Below, one piece after another: positions 1 to 9,278 of a DNA stretch of 44,746 nucleotides (its first letter is position 1; each line of letters begins with the position of its first letter). The position numbers were made by a program, and so were the translations under genes. A model generated the notes under the pieces. The model was not told where the DNA came from. It saw only the letters and a program-made list of their open reading frames with translations, and ran no database searches. This stretch comes from Magnetovibrio sp. (lineage in GTDB: Bacteria > Pseudomonadota > Alphaproteobacteria > Rhodospirillales > Casp-alpha2), in the NCBI GenBank assembly GCA_002690705.1, contig NZFO01000020.1:6765-51510 (forward strand). The letters are read 5' to 3'.

Positions 1-290
1 AAAATCGATAATTAACTAAAAATTCTACCTTTTGGTTGGACGAAGACAAGGTCTCCTTGAAAATCTCCGTATTGCAGTAAAGCGAACCCTCGTAAAGCGT
101 TATAAAAAATTCCAATTCCACCTGCCGATGATTTATTATACACCACGCAAAATGTGCTGCTTGAGTGACATATGCTAACCTAGTGGTGACTAGAGGAGTT
201 TATGCTGAACGCTATCCACTAGAGAAATGCATAGAGTGAATAAATCCAAAACGAGCTTGGTCCGAGAGCGTGCCCGGATAAGATTGCTAA
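1..290. other. Left-edge noncoding stretch
   Basis: No gene is recognised in these 290 bases. They precede the transporter start and presumably carry its promoter and leader, but I cannot pick a convincing -35/-10 pair. A TATAAT-like hexamer lies on the minus strand at 135-140 without a good partner. A 7-base inverted repeat (CTAGTGG at 180-186, CCACTAG at 216-222) is separated by 29 bases and could be chance or an operator-like element. Confidence 0.4.
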
Positions 291-1562
291 ATGATGATTT
301 TTTGGAGTGCAGAAAAAAAAACAAAAGGTCTAATCTGTTGGTGTCTATTTGATTGGGCAAATTCCGCCTTTCCAACAATTATAATCACTTTTGTTTTTGC
401 AGCGTACTTTACTCAGGGTGTTGCGGTAAATGAGATAAAAGGCACCAGCCAATGGGGCTACGCTATGGGCTTGTCTGGGGTAGCTATTGCGATTTGCGGC
501 CCAATCTTTGGCAAGATTGCGGATCGAACCCAAAAACGGAAGCCGTGGGTTGCTATCTTTACTTTGATAGCAATCATCGGTGCGTTTTTACTTTGGTGGG
601 TTAAGCCGGATGAGCAATTTGCGTTAAGGGCGCTGATTTGTGTAGCAATAGCTAACTTCGCTTTTGAGATGAGTATGGTTTTTTACAACTCTATGCTCCC
701 GGGCCTTGCGCCAATTCAGCAAGTGGGTCGCTGGTCTGGATGGGGCTGGGGACTGGGTTATGCAGGGGGACTTTTTTGCCTCGTTATAGTATTGTTTGGG
801 TTTGTTCAGGCTGAAACACCATGGTTGGGGTTGGAAAAGAATGCTGCTGAGCATCTAAGAGCCGCAGGTCCAATTGCCGCACTCTGGATGGCAGTCTTCG
901 CTGTCCCATTATTTTTATTTACGCCTGATAGCGAGGACAAGCGACTTAGCTCGCGGACGACCGTTCCCAGCGGCTTAAGGACCGTGCTGCTCTCCCTTCG
1001 AATCCTTCGGGAACACAAAGAGATAGTATGGTTTCTGGCTGCTCGAATGTTTTACACGGATGGTCTGAATACACTTTTTGCATTTGGTGGAATTTATGCT
1101 GCAGGCACCTTTAGTATGACTTTAGAAGAAGTAATTATCTTTGGAATTGCGATGAATTGTTTTGCCGGCCTAGGAGCGTTTATGTTTGCGTGGGTGGATG
1201 ATAAGCGTGGATCAAGGTTTACAATTGTTTATTCTGTATTAGCCTTAATTATTTTTGGCACTGCTATCTTGGTGGTGCAATCTAAGACCATGTTTTTGGT
1301 GTTTGCTCTGCTGCTAGCTATATTCATTGGTCCTGCTCAATCGGCAAGCCGGTCAATGATGGCGCGTCTTGCCCCAGCAGATTTAAGAGGAGAGTTTTTT
1401 GGTCTTTACGCTCTCTCAGGGAAGGCGACCGCATTTTTAGGCCCTGCTATTGTAGGTCTGGTCACGGATGTATTTCAAAGCCAGCGAATTGGCATGGCAA
1501 CAATAATTGGTTTGTTTGCTATCGGCATAATTTTACTTTTTAAAGTACCTGATCAGCGTTGA
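291..1562 (+). CDS. MFS transporter, Atg22/UMF1 type
   Basis: A 423-residue, strongly hydrophobic protein, probably with about twelve membrane helices. The early sequence DWANSAF followed by an AAYF segment is typical of the Atg22-like/UMF1 branch of the major facilitator superfamily. A basic loop with GKIADRTQKRKP around residue 80 is the usual MFS cytoplasmic loop after helix 2, and MARLAPADLRGEFFGLYALSGKATAF near the C-terminus recurs in this branch. It should act in the inner membrane; the substrate is unknown, and bacterial relatives are poorly characterised. It is followed after 31 bases by the SIS gene on the same strand, so the two probably form an operon. Two ATGs stand in tandem at the start. 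An A9 tract at 313-321 lies within codons 8-11 and is in frame. Confidence 0.85.
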   Translation: MMIFWSAEKKTKGLICWCLFDWANSAFPTIIITFVFAAYFTQGVAVNEIKGTSQWGYAMGLSGVAIAICGPIFGKIADRTQKRKPWVAIFTLIAIIGAFLLWWVKPDEQFALRALICVAIANFAFEMSMVFYNSMLPGLAPIQQVGRWSGWGWGLGYAGGLFCLVIVLFGFVQAETPWLGLEKNAAEHLRAAGPIAALWMAVFAVPLFLFTPDSEDKRLSSRTTVPSGLRTVLLSLRILREHKEIVWFLAARMFYTDGLNTLFAFGGIYAAGTFSMTLEEVIIFGIAMNCFAGLGAFMFAWVDDKRGSRFTIVYSVLALIIFGTAILVVQSKTMFLVFALLLAIFIGPAQSASRSMMARLAPADLRGEFFGLYALSGKATAFLGPAIVGLVTDVFQSQRIGMATIIGLFAIGIILLFKVPDQR

Positions 1563-1593
1563 ACGAGCCTGAGTTTTGCCGTAGTTTCTGCTG

Positions 1594-2214
1594 ATGACGT
1601 TTCCTAATCAAGACTACAGTAATATCCGGGCATTTACTGACGACTATTTTGACAAACTCGCTTCTGCAGCTGCTTCTGTCGATCGAGATTGGCTAGAGGC
1701 TGCGTGCGAACTTTTGTCCCAAGCCTTTAGCAGGCGGGCGACCGTTTTTGTTTGCGGTAATGGGGGGTCGGCAGCCATCTCAAATCATTTACGTTGCGAT
1801 TACCTGAAAGGAATTCAAACGGATACAGAACTGCGCCCAAAAGTGATTTCGCTCAGTTCAAACATTGAAACGATTACAGCGATTGGGAATGACATGAATT
1901 TCAGTGAAATTTTTGTGTATCAACTCCGGACGCAAGCTGAAAAAGGAGATGTTTTAATCACTGTAAGTTCCTCAGGTGACTCTGAAAATATTGTTCAAGC
2001 TTGCAGATGGGCCTCAGAGAATAGTGTTTCGACTATTGCAATGACAGGGTTTAGCGGTGGGCGGACCTCTGCGGTGGCAAATATTAATTTGCATGTTGAA
2101 GGAGATAATTACGGCATTATTGAGGACGTACATCAGAGTCTGATGCATATTTTAGCACAATATGTAAGACAAACACACATGACGCCAGTCATGATATCAG
2201 AGCGAGTGTTCTAG
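1594..2214 (+). CDS. SIS-domain sugar isomerase, GmhA-like
   Basis: A 206-residue protein covering the full length of the GmhA (sedoheptulose-7-phosphate isomerase) family. A helical N-terminus is followed by the SIS phosphosugar-binding core: GNGGSA at residues 55-60 and SSSGDSEN near residue 129, the serine-rich loop that holds the phosphate. The C-terminal EDVHQSLMH stretch is characteristic of GmhA-like isomerases. GmhA makes the first precursor of ADP- or GDP-heptose, so a role in heptose supply for surface glycan is likely but not proved; no heptose kinase or epimerase lies next to it. It is downstream of the MFS gene by 31 bases and convergent with purH. A second, more divergent SIS protein is encoded at 18192-18791. 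Confidence 0.8.
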   Translation: MTFPNQDYSNIRAFTDDYFDKLASAAASVDRDWLEAACELLSQAFSRRATVFVCGNGGSAAISNHLRCDYLKGIQTDTELRPKVISLSSNIETITAIGNDMNFSEIFVYQLRTQAEKGDVLITVSSSGDSENIVQACRWASENSVSTIAMTGFSGGRTSAVANINLHVEGDNYGIIEDVHQSLMHILAQYVRQTHMTPVMISERVF

Positions 2215-2272
2215 GGCTAATGATATGGTAATTCTGGGCAGGTAGCCATTAAGGTTGCATTTTGGAATTTGA

Positions 2273-2291
2273 ATTTCAGGTGTGCTGAAAT
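2273..2291. terminator. Small hairpin between convergent genes
   Basis: A perfect 7-base inverted repeat, ATTTCAG and CTGAAAT, with a 5-base loop lies between the convergent SIS gene and purH. The stem is AT-rich and no T-run follows on either strand, so it is at best a weak or factor-assisted terminator. The rest of the 116-base gap shows nothing else. Confidence 0.25.
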
Positions 2292-2330
2292 ACCAGAATA
2301 AAAAGGGCGGATTTTCTACTTTAAAGACTA

Positions 2331-3902
2331 CTAATGTTTGAAATGCCGCATACCTGTATGCACCATAGCAATATTTTTTTCATTAGCTGCCGCAATTACC
2401 TCATTATCTCGCAAGCTCCCTCCTGGCTGAATCACGGCAGTTACCCCGGCTTCAACAGCATTGAGTAGTCCGTCTGCAAATGGGAAGAACGCATCAGATG
2501 CTAGCACAGAGCCTTTTGCCCAAGTTGTTTTATGCCCAGCAACTCGGGCTGCTTCTTCCGCTTTCCAGGTAGCAATACGGGCTGAGTTGATGCGACTCAT
2601 CTGGCCCGCACCAACACCGACTGTCATCCCGTTTTTAGCGAATACAATAGCATTTGATTTAACATGTTTGCAGACTGTGAGAGCAAACTTTAAATCATGC
2701 ATTTCGGACTCGGTCGGGGAACGTTTACTGACAACTGTAATGCTGTTTAGCAGCGTGTTGTCTCTGCTTTGACATAAATAACCGCTTGCCAGCGGTAGGA
2801 CGGAGACGTTGGCAGCGGTTGGATCTGGCATTTTGCCAGTGGTAAAAACGCGTAAGTTTTTATTTTTACCCAATATCGTAACCGCTTCAGGCGTGATTTT
2901 CGGGGCAATAACTACCTCAGCAAACACTTTTATCAACTCGTTGGCTGTCTTGCTGTCAAGTGACTGATTGAAAGCGATTATACCACCAAAAGCACTTTCT
3001 TTATCGCAACTAAGCGCGCGTTTATAAGCGGTTTCTAGGTCTTCGGCTTCAGCAACACCGCAGGGATTTGCGTGTTTAACAATGACGCACGTTGGTTTAT
3101 TTGTAAATTCAGCTGCTAACTCAAAGGCCGCGTTTGTGTCGTTTAGGTTATTGAAGGAAACGGCCTTACCTTGGATTTGTGAAGCAGTAACGACTCCGGG
3201 GCGACCCTCGCCATCAGTATAAAGCGCAGCTCTTTGATGAGGGTTTTCACCGTAACGAAGAGTTTGTTTGATCTCGCCGCCAAATGTTACGTAACGTGGA
3301 AATTCTATGCCTAATTTCGTCGTAAACCACCGAGAGATGGCTGCGTCGTATGCACCAGTTCGACTATAGGCTATCGCAGCGAGGTGGCGCCGGAATTCTT
3401 CTGTGGTCGAGCCGTTCCCTTCTTTCATTTGATCTATCACCAAGCCGTAGTCGCTAGGGTCAACGACTACCGTCACAAAGGCATGGTTTTTGGCAGCAGC
3501 GCGAATTAAGGCTGGCCCGCCAATATCAATGTTTTCAATACAATCATTAAAATCACTTCCGTCAGCAACCTTTGATTCAAATGGGTAGAGGTTTGCCGCT
3601 AATAGGTCGATGGGCAAGATATTGTGAGCGGTCATGGCGGCCTCATGCTCGTCATTTCCGCGCACCGCTAGCAATCCGCCATGGATGGCAGGCTGAAGTG
3701 TTTTGACCCGCCCATCCATGATTTCTGGGAAGCCAGTATACTCAGAAACTTCTATGACAGACACGCCCGCGCCTCTTAGCACCTTTGCCGATCCGCCGGT
3801 GGATAGAATTTCCACTCCTTGGTTCTCTAGGCTTTTTCCAAACTCAACAAGACCTAATTTATCAGAAACCGTCAGAAGCGCGCGTTTGATTGGATGAGGC
3901 AT
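2331..3902 (-). CDS. purH: Bifunctional purine biosynthesis protein PurH
   Basis: A 523-residue protein of normal PurH length. The N-terminal methylglyoxal-synthase-like domain is the IMP cyclohydrolase (STGGSAK at 34-40, RVKTL at 65-69). The C-terminal AICAR transformylase domain carries the [11 protein letters not shown] active-site segment near residue 280, with the catalytic Lys-His pair, and closes with the family's [11 protein letters not shown] and MVHTGMRHF. The enzyme uses 10-formyl-tetrahydrofolate to formylate AICAR and then closes the ring to IMP in the cytosol. One oddity: the segment usually reading KTLHP reads KTLQP here (Gln70). The gene starts 10 bases after the stop of the membrane dehydratase, so it looks like the tail of a polysaccharide operon and may depend on its transcript. 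Confidence 0.97.
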   Translation of the reverse strand: MPHPIKRALLTVSDKLGLVEFGKSLENQGVEILSTGGSAKVLRGAGVSVIEVSEYTGFPEIMDGRVKTLQPAIHGGLLAVRGNDEHEAAMTAHNILPIDLLAANLYPFESKVADGSDFNDCIENIDIGGPALIRAAAKNHAFVTVVVDPSDYGLVIDQMKEGNGSTTEEFRRHLAAIAYSRTGAYDAAISRWFTTKLGIEFPRYVTFGGEIKQTLRYGENPHQRAALYTDGEGRPGVVTASQIQGKAVSFNNLNDTNAAFELAAEFTNKPTCVIVKHANPCGVAEAEDLETAYKRALSCDKESAFGGIIAFNQSLDSKTANELIKVFAEVVIAPKITPEAVTILGKNKNLRVFTTGKMPDPTAANVSVLPLASGYLCQSRDNTLLNSITVVSKRSPTESEMHDLKFALTVCKHVKSNAIVFAKNGMTVGVGAGQMSRINSARIATWKAEEAARVAGHKTTWAKGSVLASDAFFPFADGLLNAVEAGVTAVIQPGGSLRDNEVIAAANEKNIAMVHTGMRHFKH

Positions 3903-3912
3903 GTTAAAATTT

Positions 3913-5841
3913 TCACCGATGTGTCAAGGCGTGTTTATCTATTGGATATCTTATGTATTCTGGCACCAGTTGCCCCAATACATCAAGTGCTGCAACATTA
4001 TCTAGAGCGGCGCAGGCTAATCGGAGGCGGGCAAAAGCGTCTTTTATTTCATTTATATCAGCGGCTCTGGGAGCCGCAAGGAGGATTCCCGCACACTTTG
4101 TCTCAACTACCGGTTCCCCGCCATGGAAGACTTCCTCGAACAGTTTTTCACCGGGGCGCAAGCCAACAATATCAATCGCTATGTCTTTTTCCGGCTCAAG
4201 CCCCGCTAAACGAATCATCTGGCGTGCTAAATCAATGATTCTCACCGGCTTACCCATATCAAGAACACTGATATTACCAGCCGGCATTCTACCACCAATC
4301 TCTCCTGCACCTAACGCTGCGGCCTGCAACACTAGCTCCACGGCCTCGCGAATGGTCATAAAAAATCGGCTTACATCAGTGTCTGTTACCGTGAGCGGGC
4401 CACCCTCTGCAAGCTGTCGTTGGAAAAGAGGAACTACGGAACCAGTAGAGCCTAAAACGTTTCCGAATCGCACTGTGACGAACCTAGTACCAGCGCCGGT
4501 GCTTTCCGCAAGTAAATCGTGCGCTTGGCAGTAGCATTCGGCGAGACGTTTTGATGCACCCATTATAGATGTTGGGTTTACCGCTTTGTCCGTGGAGATC
4601 AGCACCATGTTTTGAACGTCACTGGCGCGGCATGTATCTGCAACATTTGCGGTGCCAAGTACGTTGGTGTTGATTCCCTCAATTACGTTACGCTCAACTA
4701 TTGGGACGTGTTTTAGGGCGGCGGCATGAAAGACGATGTCTGGCTTTGCATTTTTAAAAACTTGAGTTAACCGCCCTCTATCGCGGACATCAGCAATTTC
4801 ACTTTGATGATTTATATTTTGGAAGTGCTCACAAACCTCGAGATCAATGCGGTAGAGTGCGTATTCTGAGTTGTCAATGAGTGTTAGGAGAGATGGTTCA
4901 AGTGCTGCGACTTGGCGGACAAGTTCTGAGCCAATTGAGCCGCCGGCGCCTGTGACTAGAACGTTCTTCCCGTGGATTAGTTGTGTCATAGAGTTGCGGT
5001 GGAGTGGGACCTGAGGCCGGCCAAGAAGATCTTCTATAGCAATCGGTTTAATTTCTATCCTGTCCTTTAACCCTGTTTTCAGATCGGTCAGTTTTGGCAG
5101 GCGAGCCAGCGTTAAACCAAGTCTTCCAGCCTCCTCTAGCAGTTTCCCGATACGTGCACCATCCATGTCGTCTTTGGTTAAAACGAGCTTATGCGGTTCT
5201 TTCCCCTGTTGTTTAAGTTTAATGAGTGCGGGTTCTAAATTTTCTAAAGTATCGATCACTTCGATACCGTGAATTTGCCGACCGATACGCCTTGTACTTT
5301 CCGCTAGGATACCGACCGCAGTAAATTGGCTATGCTCACTTTGTCGCAGGGCCCGGATAAAAAGCTCGGCTCCGTCACCGGCGCCGACAAGGAGCAATGG
5401 AATTTGATTGTCAAACTCGGGATTTACATCCGCTCCAAAATGGCGATCCTTAAAAAGCCGGTATAGAAAACGCGGACCGCCCAACAGGGCCATCAAAACG
5501 AACCACTCGATTATGAGAACTGATCGAGGCAGAGGTTCCAAGCGAACCCATATGAACATCACGAATGCAAAAATAACCAAGGTTGCGGAAACGGCCCGAG
5601 TTATAGCCCACAAATCACTGACAGATGCGTAGCGCCAGATCCCCCTGTAAAGGCCTGATGCCCAAAAAACCACCGCAGAGATAGCTGTAAATAGAGCAGT
5701 TGCTGTTAACCAAGTTTCCCTATGATGAAACGCTACCCAGAAGTCGAGACGAAGATATACTGAGATAGCGAACGACAGTGCAGCCATAATTATATCGTGG
5801 CCGAAAACAATTAACCCGCGTGAAAAGTTTTTATGCAGCAT
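3913..5841 (-). CDS. UDP-sugar 4,6-dehydratase, WbpM/PglF/CapD family
   Basis: A 642-residue inner-membrane enzyme of the long-chain dehydratase family. The first 130 residues hold about four hydrophobic segments. A first nucleotide-binding fold has [10 protein letters not shown] near 152-161, and the catalytic Rossmann domain begins with [12 protein letters not shown] at 296-307. [17 protein letters not shown] at 416-432 has Met in place of the usual SDR tyrosine and keeps the downstream Lys, as in WbpM, PglF and FlaA1. The family converts UDP-GlcNAc to its 4-keto-6-deoxy form, the entry to QuiNAc, FucNAc, bacillosamine and related sugars. It starts 11 bases inside the preceding epimerase gene and follows a WbpL-WbuB-epimerase order like that at the end of Pseudomonas O-antigen loci. 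Confidence 0.92.
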   Translation of the reverse strand: MLHKNFSRGLIVFGHDIIMAALSFAISVYLRLDFWVAFHHRETWLTATALFTAISAVVFWASGLYRGIWRYASVSDLWAITRAVSATLVIFAFVMFIWVRLEPLPRSVLIIEWFVLMALLGGPRFLYRLFKDRHFGADVNPEFDNQIPLLLVGAGDGAELFIRALRQSEHSQFTAVGILAESTRRIGRQIHGIEVIDTLENLEPALIKLKQQGKEPHKLVLTKDDMDGARIGKLLEEAGRLGLTLARLPKLTDLKTGLKDRIEIKPIAIEDLLGRPQVPLHRNSMTQLIHGKNVLVTGAGGSIGSELVRQVAALEPSLLTLIDNSEYALYRIDLEVCEHFQNINHQSEIADVRDRGRLTQVFKNAKPDIVFHAAALKHVPIVERNVIEGINTNVLGTANVADTCRASDVQNMVLISTDKAVNPTSIMGASKRLAECYCQAHDLLAESTGAGTRFVTVRFGNVLGSTGSVVPLFQRQLAEGGPLTVTDTDVSRFFMTIREAVELVLQAAALGAGEIGGRMPAGNISVLDMGKPVRIIDLARQMIRLAGLEPEKDIAIDIVGLRPGEKLFEEVFHGGEPVVETKCAGILLAAPRAADINEIKDAFARLRLACAALDNVAALDVLGQLVPEYIRYPIDKHALTHR

Positions 5842-6824
5842 GGTCGTGCGATGACAACATTTTAGGCATATTATTTGAGCTCATAAACCAAGCAGCGGTG
5901 CATTCCAAGCCCTGATCGACGGTAAATGGCGGCACCCAGGCTAAATCGTCACGTATTGCATTATCGGTGAGCTGCAATGAACCCGTGAGACGACGTATGG
6001 CTGCATCTTGACCAATAATCGTTCCGCCGAGCCGAAGCAGAGAGGTGGGGATCTGAGGCAGTCTAGCTCTTACGCCCAAGGCCGCTGCGAGTCTTTGGCA
6101 AAGTTCTGTTGTCGATAAGTCCTCACCGTCTCTAACCAAATAGGTCGGGGCGGTGCTACTGGGGTTTTCAAGTGCAGTTTTAATGGCATCCGCTAAATTA
6201 CCGCCGTAGATTAGACTCCGTGAGTTAGAGATCATCCCCAATGGCAGTATTTTTTCTTTTGCCAATGCTTCCATCAATCTAAAAAAATTGCCTTTGACGC
6301 CAGGGCCATACACAAGTGGTGCGCGCAAAATTACAGGTTTTGTATTGCTGTTTTTTGTAGCGCGGATTAATTCTTGTTCAGCATCCCACTTTGTACGACC
6401 GTAAGCATCTTCGGGCTTAGGGACATCTTTTTCGGTAAAAGCGCGTCCTGAAGTTGTCTCGCCATTCACCTTGATAGAACTCATGAAAATGAATTGTTTA
6501 ACGTCGACTGAGATGGCCTCGCTTACCAGCCGGCGAGTAACTTCTACATTTAGCTGATGATAGGCTAGTTCCTCACGCTCAGACGTGTTTCCCATCGTGT
6601 GTGCGCGCGCAGCTAAGTGAACAACAGCCTCAACGCCCTGCATGATATCTCGCCAGTGAGTTTTGGTCGTAAATTCTCCAACATTTATCTGATTAATTTT
6701 TTTTTGGGAGCCCACCCATAGCATTCCGGCGTACGACGGCAATTACGTCATGGTTAGAATTGATCAATAAAGGGCATAACAGTCGGCCAATAAAACCACT
6801 AGCCCCGGTGATCAGAACTCTCAT
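5831..6824 (-). CDS. NAD-dependent sugar epimerase, frameshifted (WbpV-like)
   Basis: An extended-SDR epimerase/reductase split by a one-base frameshift. The true start is the ATG at 6824, in a 4-base ATGA overlap with the preceding glycosyltransferase; from there the frame encodes TGASGFIG (residues 6-13), the NAD-binding loop. It then runs into an A9 tract (T9 at 6697-6705 on the plus strand) and stops at once. Removing one A restores an open frame to 5831, giving about 330 residues, the usual family size. The downstream part has VHLAARAH, FMSSIKVNGE and the catalytic YGRTKWDAE. WbpV-like enzymes act on the 4-keto product of the WbpM-type dehydratase encoded next. The break could be a sequencing error, a phase-variable tract, polymerase slippage or a decayed gene; the intact 3' part argues against old decay. 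Confidence 0.8.
6697..6705 (-). other. A9 tract at the frameshift
   Basis: Nine adenines on the coding strand. Eight would keep the epimerase in frame; nine, as here, give a stop codon immediately after the tract. This is the only long A-tract in the window that breaks a gene. Confidence 0.85.
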
Positions 6825-8167
6825 GTTTGCTCCTTTTTGGCGGTAACTAAGTTGTCTAATGAGACTTCAACCACTCTTGCGGCCTTATGACCATCACCCA
6901 TTTTTACGGCACTAAATGCATCTAGCATAAGGCGCGCTTGGGTCTCTCGGCTATAATGTGGGGCGGCTGCAAGGCTCTTCGCTGAAATTGCCGCTAAACG
7001 ATGGGGCTGGCTGGCCAGCGCGATGGTAACGGCAGCTAATTTTTCTGGGTTTTCTGCTGGTACATGCAGGCCTGCGCCGGTCGCTTTGAGAATAGTGCTA
7101 GCCTCTCCTTTGGGACCTGCCATAACGATTGGCAACCCCATAGCCATTGCCTCGAACATTTTCGATGGGATTACTCCTTTAAAAACGGGGTTGTCCTTTA
7201 AATGTACCAAGGCGACGTCGCATAAGCTCCAAATTTTCGGCATGCACTCTTTTGGCTGGCGAGGTAAAAACAAAACGTTGGTAAGTTTGCGGCGGGTCGC
7301 TTCAGCCATAAGCATATCTCGTTCGGCTCCCCCACCAGCTAAAAGGAAGACTATTTTAGGCCGATCAATCAGCCGCCCAGCTGTATCTAGTACATTACTG
7401 AGGGCATGAGCCATGCCGTGAGTGCCAACATACCCGACAACGAACTTTCCAGAAAGCTTGAACTTGGCGGTTAGATCATGATCGCGGGCCCGTGGGCCGT
7501 AGCGCCAGACGTCTACCCCGTTTAGGACTACAGCGATTTTATTTTTATTAATCCCCCGCCTCATGAGGTTCTCCTTAAAAGAATGAGTCAGAGCGATAAC
7601 TGTTGCTGAGCGAGAATATAAAAATAATTCAAATTTCTCCATAAGCCTAAGCCCAAGCCTTTTTTGCATAACGCCGACAGCAACAATAGATTCGGGCCAT
7701 AAATCCCCTAACTCGAAGACAAATGGTACGCGCCTGGCAAGGCCTAACGCCCAACCGCATACGGCGGAGAAGAACTGTGGTGAAGTCGCGCAAACTAAAT
7801 CAGGTCGGCGCTCGAATAAGCCGGCAAAAAAGGCAGTGAACATGAAGCTTAGAAAATCAAGCACACGCATTGTTGTGCCTTGATTGGCGGCGATTAAAGT
7901 TTTCACCCGTACGACCCGTATACCACTTACACTCTCTACTTGGCGCCAACGATTAATGTAGCCAGGAAAGATCTCTCCCTCTGGTGAGTTTGGTACACTC
8001 GTGATTATGGTAACGTCGTGTCCCCACTTCACCCAGTAGCAAGCGCGCTCATAGACGCGCGTAGCAGCCGCATTGGTTTCTGGAGGAAAATTCTCAGTTA
8101 GAAATAAAATGTTCAGAGGGGTCCCACTTTTAACCTTTGCAGAAATTTCATTTCCATGAGCAATCAT
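6821..8167 (-). CDS. Glycosyltransferase family 4, WbuB-like
   Basis: A 448-residue GT-B glycosyltransferase. The N-terminus, FLTENFPPETNAAATRVYE near residue 20, matches the WbuB-like GT4 group, which includes a putative fucosamine (L-FucNAc) transferase of E. coli O-antigen synthesis. The C-terminal domain has VGYVGTHG, LLAGGGAERD and PSKMFEAMAMGLPIV, which contains the nucleotide-sugar-contacting Glu pair of GT4 enzymes. It probably adds the second sugar to the undecaprenyl-linked primer made by the adjacent WbpL-type transferase. Its start overlaps the stop of that gene as ATGA, and its own stop overlaps the start of the epimerase in the same way, so translation is likely coupled. The exact donor is not readable from sequence. 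Confidence 0.88.
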   Translation of the reverse strand: MIAHGNEISAKVKSGTPLNILFLTENFPPETNAAATRVYERACYWVKWGHDVTIITSVPNSPEGEIFPGYINRWRQVESVSGIRVVRVKTLIAANQGTTMRVLDFLSFMFTAFFAGLFERRPDLVCATSPQFFSAVCGWALGLARRVPFVFELGDLWPESIVAVGVMQKRLGLRLMEKFELFLYSRSATVIALTHSFKENLMRRGINKNKIAVVLNGVDVWRYGPRARDHDLTAKFKLSGKFVVGYVGTHGMAHALSNVLDTAGRLIDRPKIVFLLAGGGAERDMLMAEATRRKLTNVLFLPRQPKECMPKIWSLCDVALVHLKDNPVFKGVIPSKMFEAMAMGLPIVMAGPKGEASTILKATGAGLHVPAENPEKLAAVTIALASQPHRLAAISAKSLAAAPHYSRETQARLMLDAFSAVKMGDGHKAARVVEVSLDNLVTAKKEQT

Positions 8168-9198
8168 TCTGTTGGCCCACCCTTAGCCAATAAAAATAAA
8201 AGGAGTGCGACGGCTGCTAACGCGCCGACAAGGGCGGCACTTGGCAAGCCGCGCATGGCAACCATCGTAAGGGCAATCATGAAAAGACAGCATACTGAAA
8301 CGATTCCGCTCACCTGATCATGTCGGAGTCCGCTTTGAATTGCCATTTGGTAGAAGTGCTCTTTATGTGCTCTCCAGACTGCCTCACCGCGTGTCATGCG
8401 TCGGAATAGTGTTAAGGTCGCATCTGCGAAGAAGTAAAGCGGTAAAATCAGCGCCGGCACAGGGTGTCCTGCTGCAGCTAATGATAGTAAAAGCCAACCC
8501 AATAAAAAACCAAGAGTTGCGCTACCTACATCGCCCATAAAAATTTTAGCAGGATGCCAGTTCCAACGGAGAAAACCAATAGCTGCAGCCGACGTAGTTA
8601 AGCCCAGTGCCAGCCAGTGTCCTTCGAGGTTACCAATTTTAGCGGTGATGAATACGCCAATACCGATGGCCGCTGTTTGAACACTGGCGAGACCGTCGAT
8701 ACCATCCATAAAATTGAATAGGTTTATAAACCAAAGCCAAAGTATAGCTGCTGCAAACGTGTCAAAATATGGCGGCAAAAAGCCACCGAATATAGGGCCC
8801 TTGAAGGGCCCCAAGAATAATACAAGGGCTATGCATAGGCTCTGCACAAAAAGACGCGGGATAGGGTGTAAACCGCGCCGATCATCAATCCATGATGTGA
8901 CCGCAAGAAATATCCCTGCACAAATGACACCGGGTAATGCGATAGGCGTATTTGGCGCGAGAAAGCTGAGCGCTAACCAACTGGGCAATAACCCGCTTAG
9001 CAAACCAATACCCCCGCCGTATGGCGTAGGCACTTGATGGCTTGAACGAGAGTTTGGATGATCAAGAATCCCACGTTGGGTGAAAACACCAATCAGGAGG
9101 TTTGTGACCTGATGAGAAACTAGAAATGTAACGAAAGCGAATAAGAGTGCGGATGCAAGAGGGAAAAGTGTAATCAAAGAAGAAATTGACATAGACAT
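8164..9198 (-). CDS. Undecaprenyl-phosphate sugar-1-phosphate transferase, WecA/WbpL type
   Basis: A polytopic membrane protein of about 344 residues in the WecA/MraY/WbpL family. It transfers a HexNAc-1-phosphate from a UDP-sugar to undecaprenyl phosphate and so starts the glycan. Visible motifs are HPNSRSSHQVPTPYGGG near the N-terminus, WIDDRRGLHP with the Mg-binding Asp pair, FNFMDGIDGLAS, and KIFMGDVGSATLGF. Many hydrophobic segments separate them. I chose the ATG at 9198 because GAGGAG lies 10 bases upstream; the frame is open for 18 more codons, but those are less hydrophobic and lack an SD. Its neighbours are the WbuB-like transferase (ATGA overlap), the WbpV-like epimerase and the WbpM-like dehydratase, so the primer is probably a 6-deoxy-HexNAc. 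Confidence 0.9.
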   Translation of the reverse strand: MSMSISSLITLFPLASALLFAFVTFLVSHQVTNLLIGVFTQRGILDHPNSRSSHQVPTPYGGGIGLLSGLLPSWLALSFLAPNTPIALPGVICAGIFLAVTSWIDDRRGLHPIPRLFVQSLCIALVLFLGPFKGPIFGGFLPPYFDTFAAAILWLWFINLFNFMDGIDGLASVQTAAIGIGVFITAKIGNLEGHWLALGLTTSAAAIGFLRWNWHPAKIFMGDVGSATLGFLLGWLLLSLAAAGHPVPALILPLYFFADATLTLFRRMTRGEAVWRAHKEHFYQMAIQSGLRHDQVSGIVSVCCLFMIALTMVAMRGLPSAALVGALAAVALLLFLLAKGGPTE

Positions 9199-9278
9199 AC
9201 TGTAGTTGCTCCTCGCGGTGAGCCCAAGTGCCGTAAAATCGGCGAAATCCAATGTTTAAATTAAATTTTCACAATAGA

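Noticed and set aside
193-222. GAGGAG followed by a six-codon ORF upstream of the transporter
   Set aside because: Only three bases separate the SD from the ATG, too close for normal initiation, and the ORF is trivial.
180-222. Seven-base inverted repeat as an operator
   Set aside because: A 29-base spacer and lack of a mapped promoter make chance as likely; noted only in the left-edge entry.
3953-4534. A 193-codon plus-strand frame opposite the dehydratase gene
   Set aside because: Its sequence is Ser/Pro/Arg-rich, as expected of a shadow of the real dehydratase frame.
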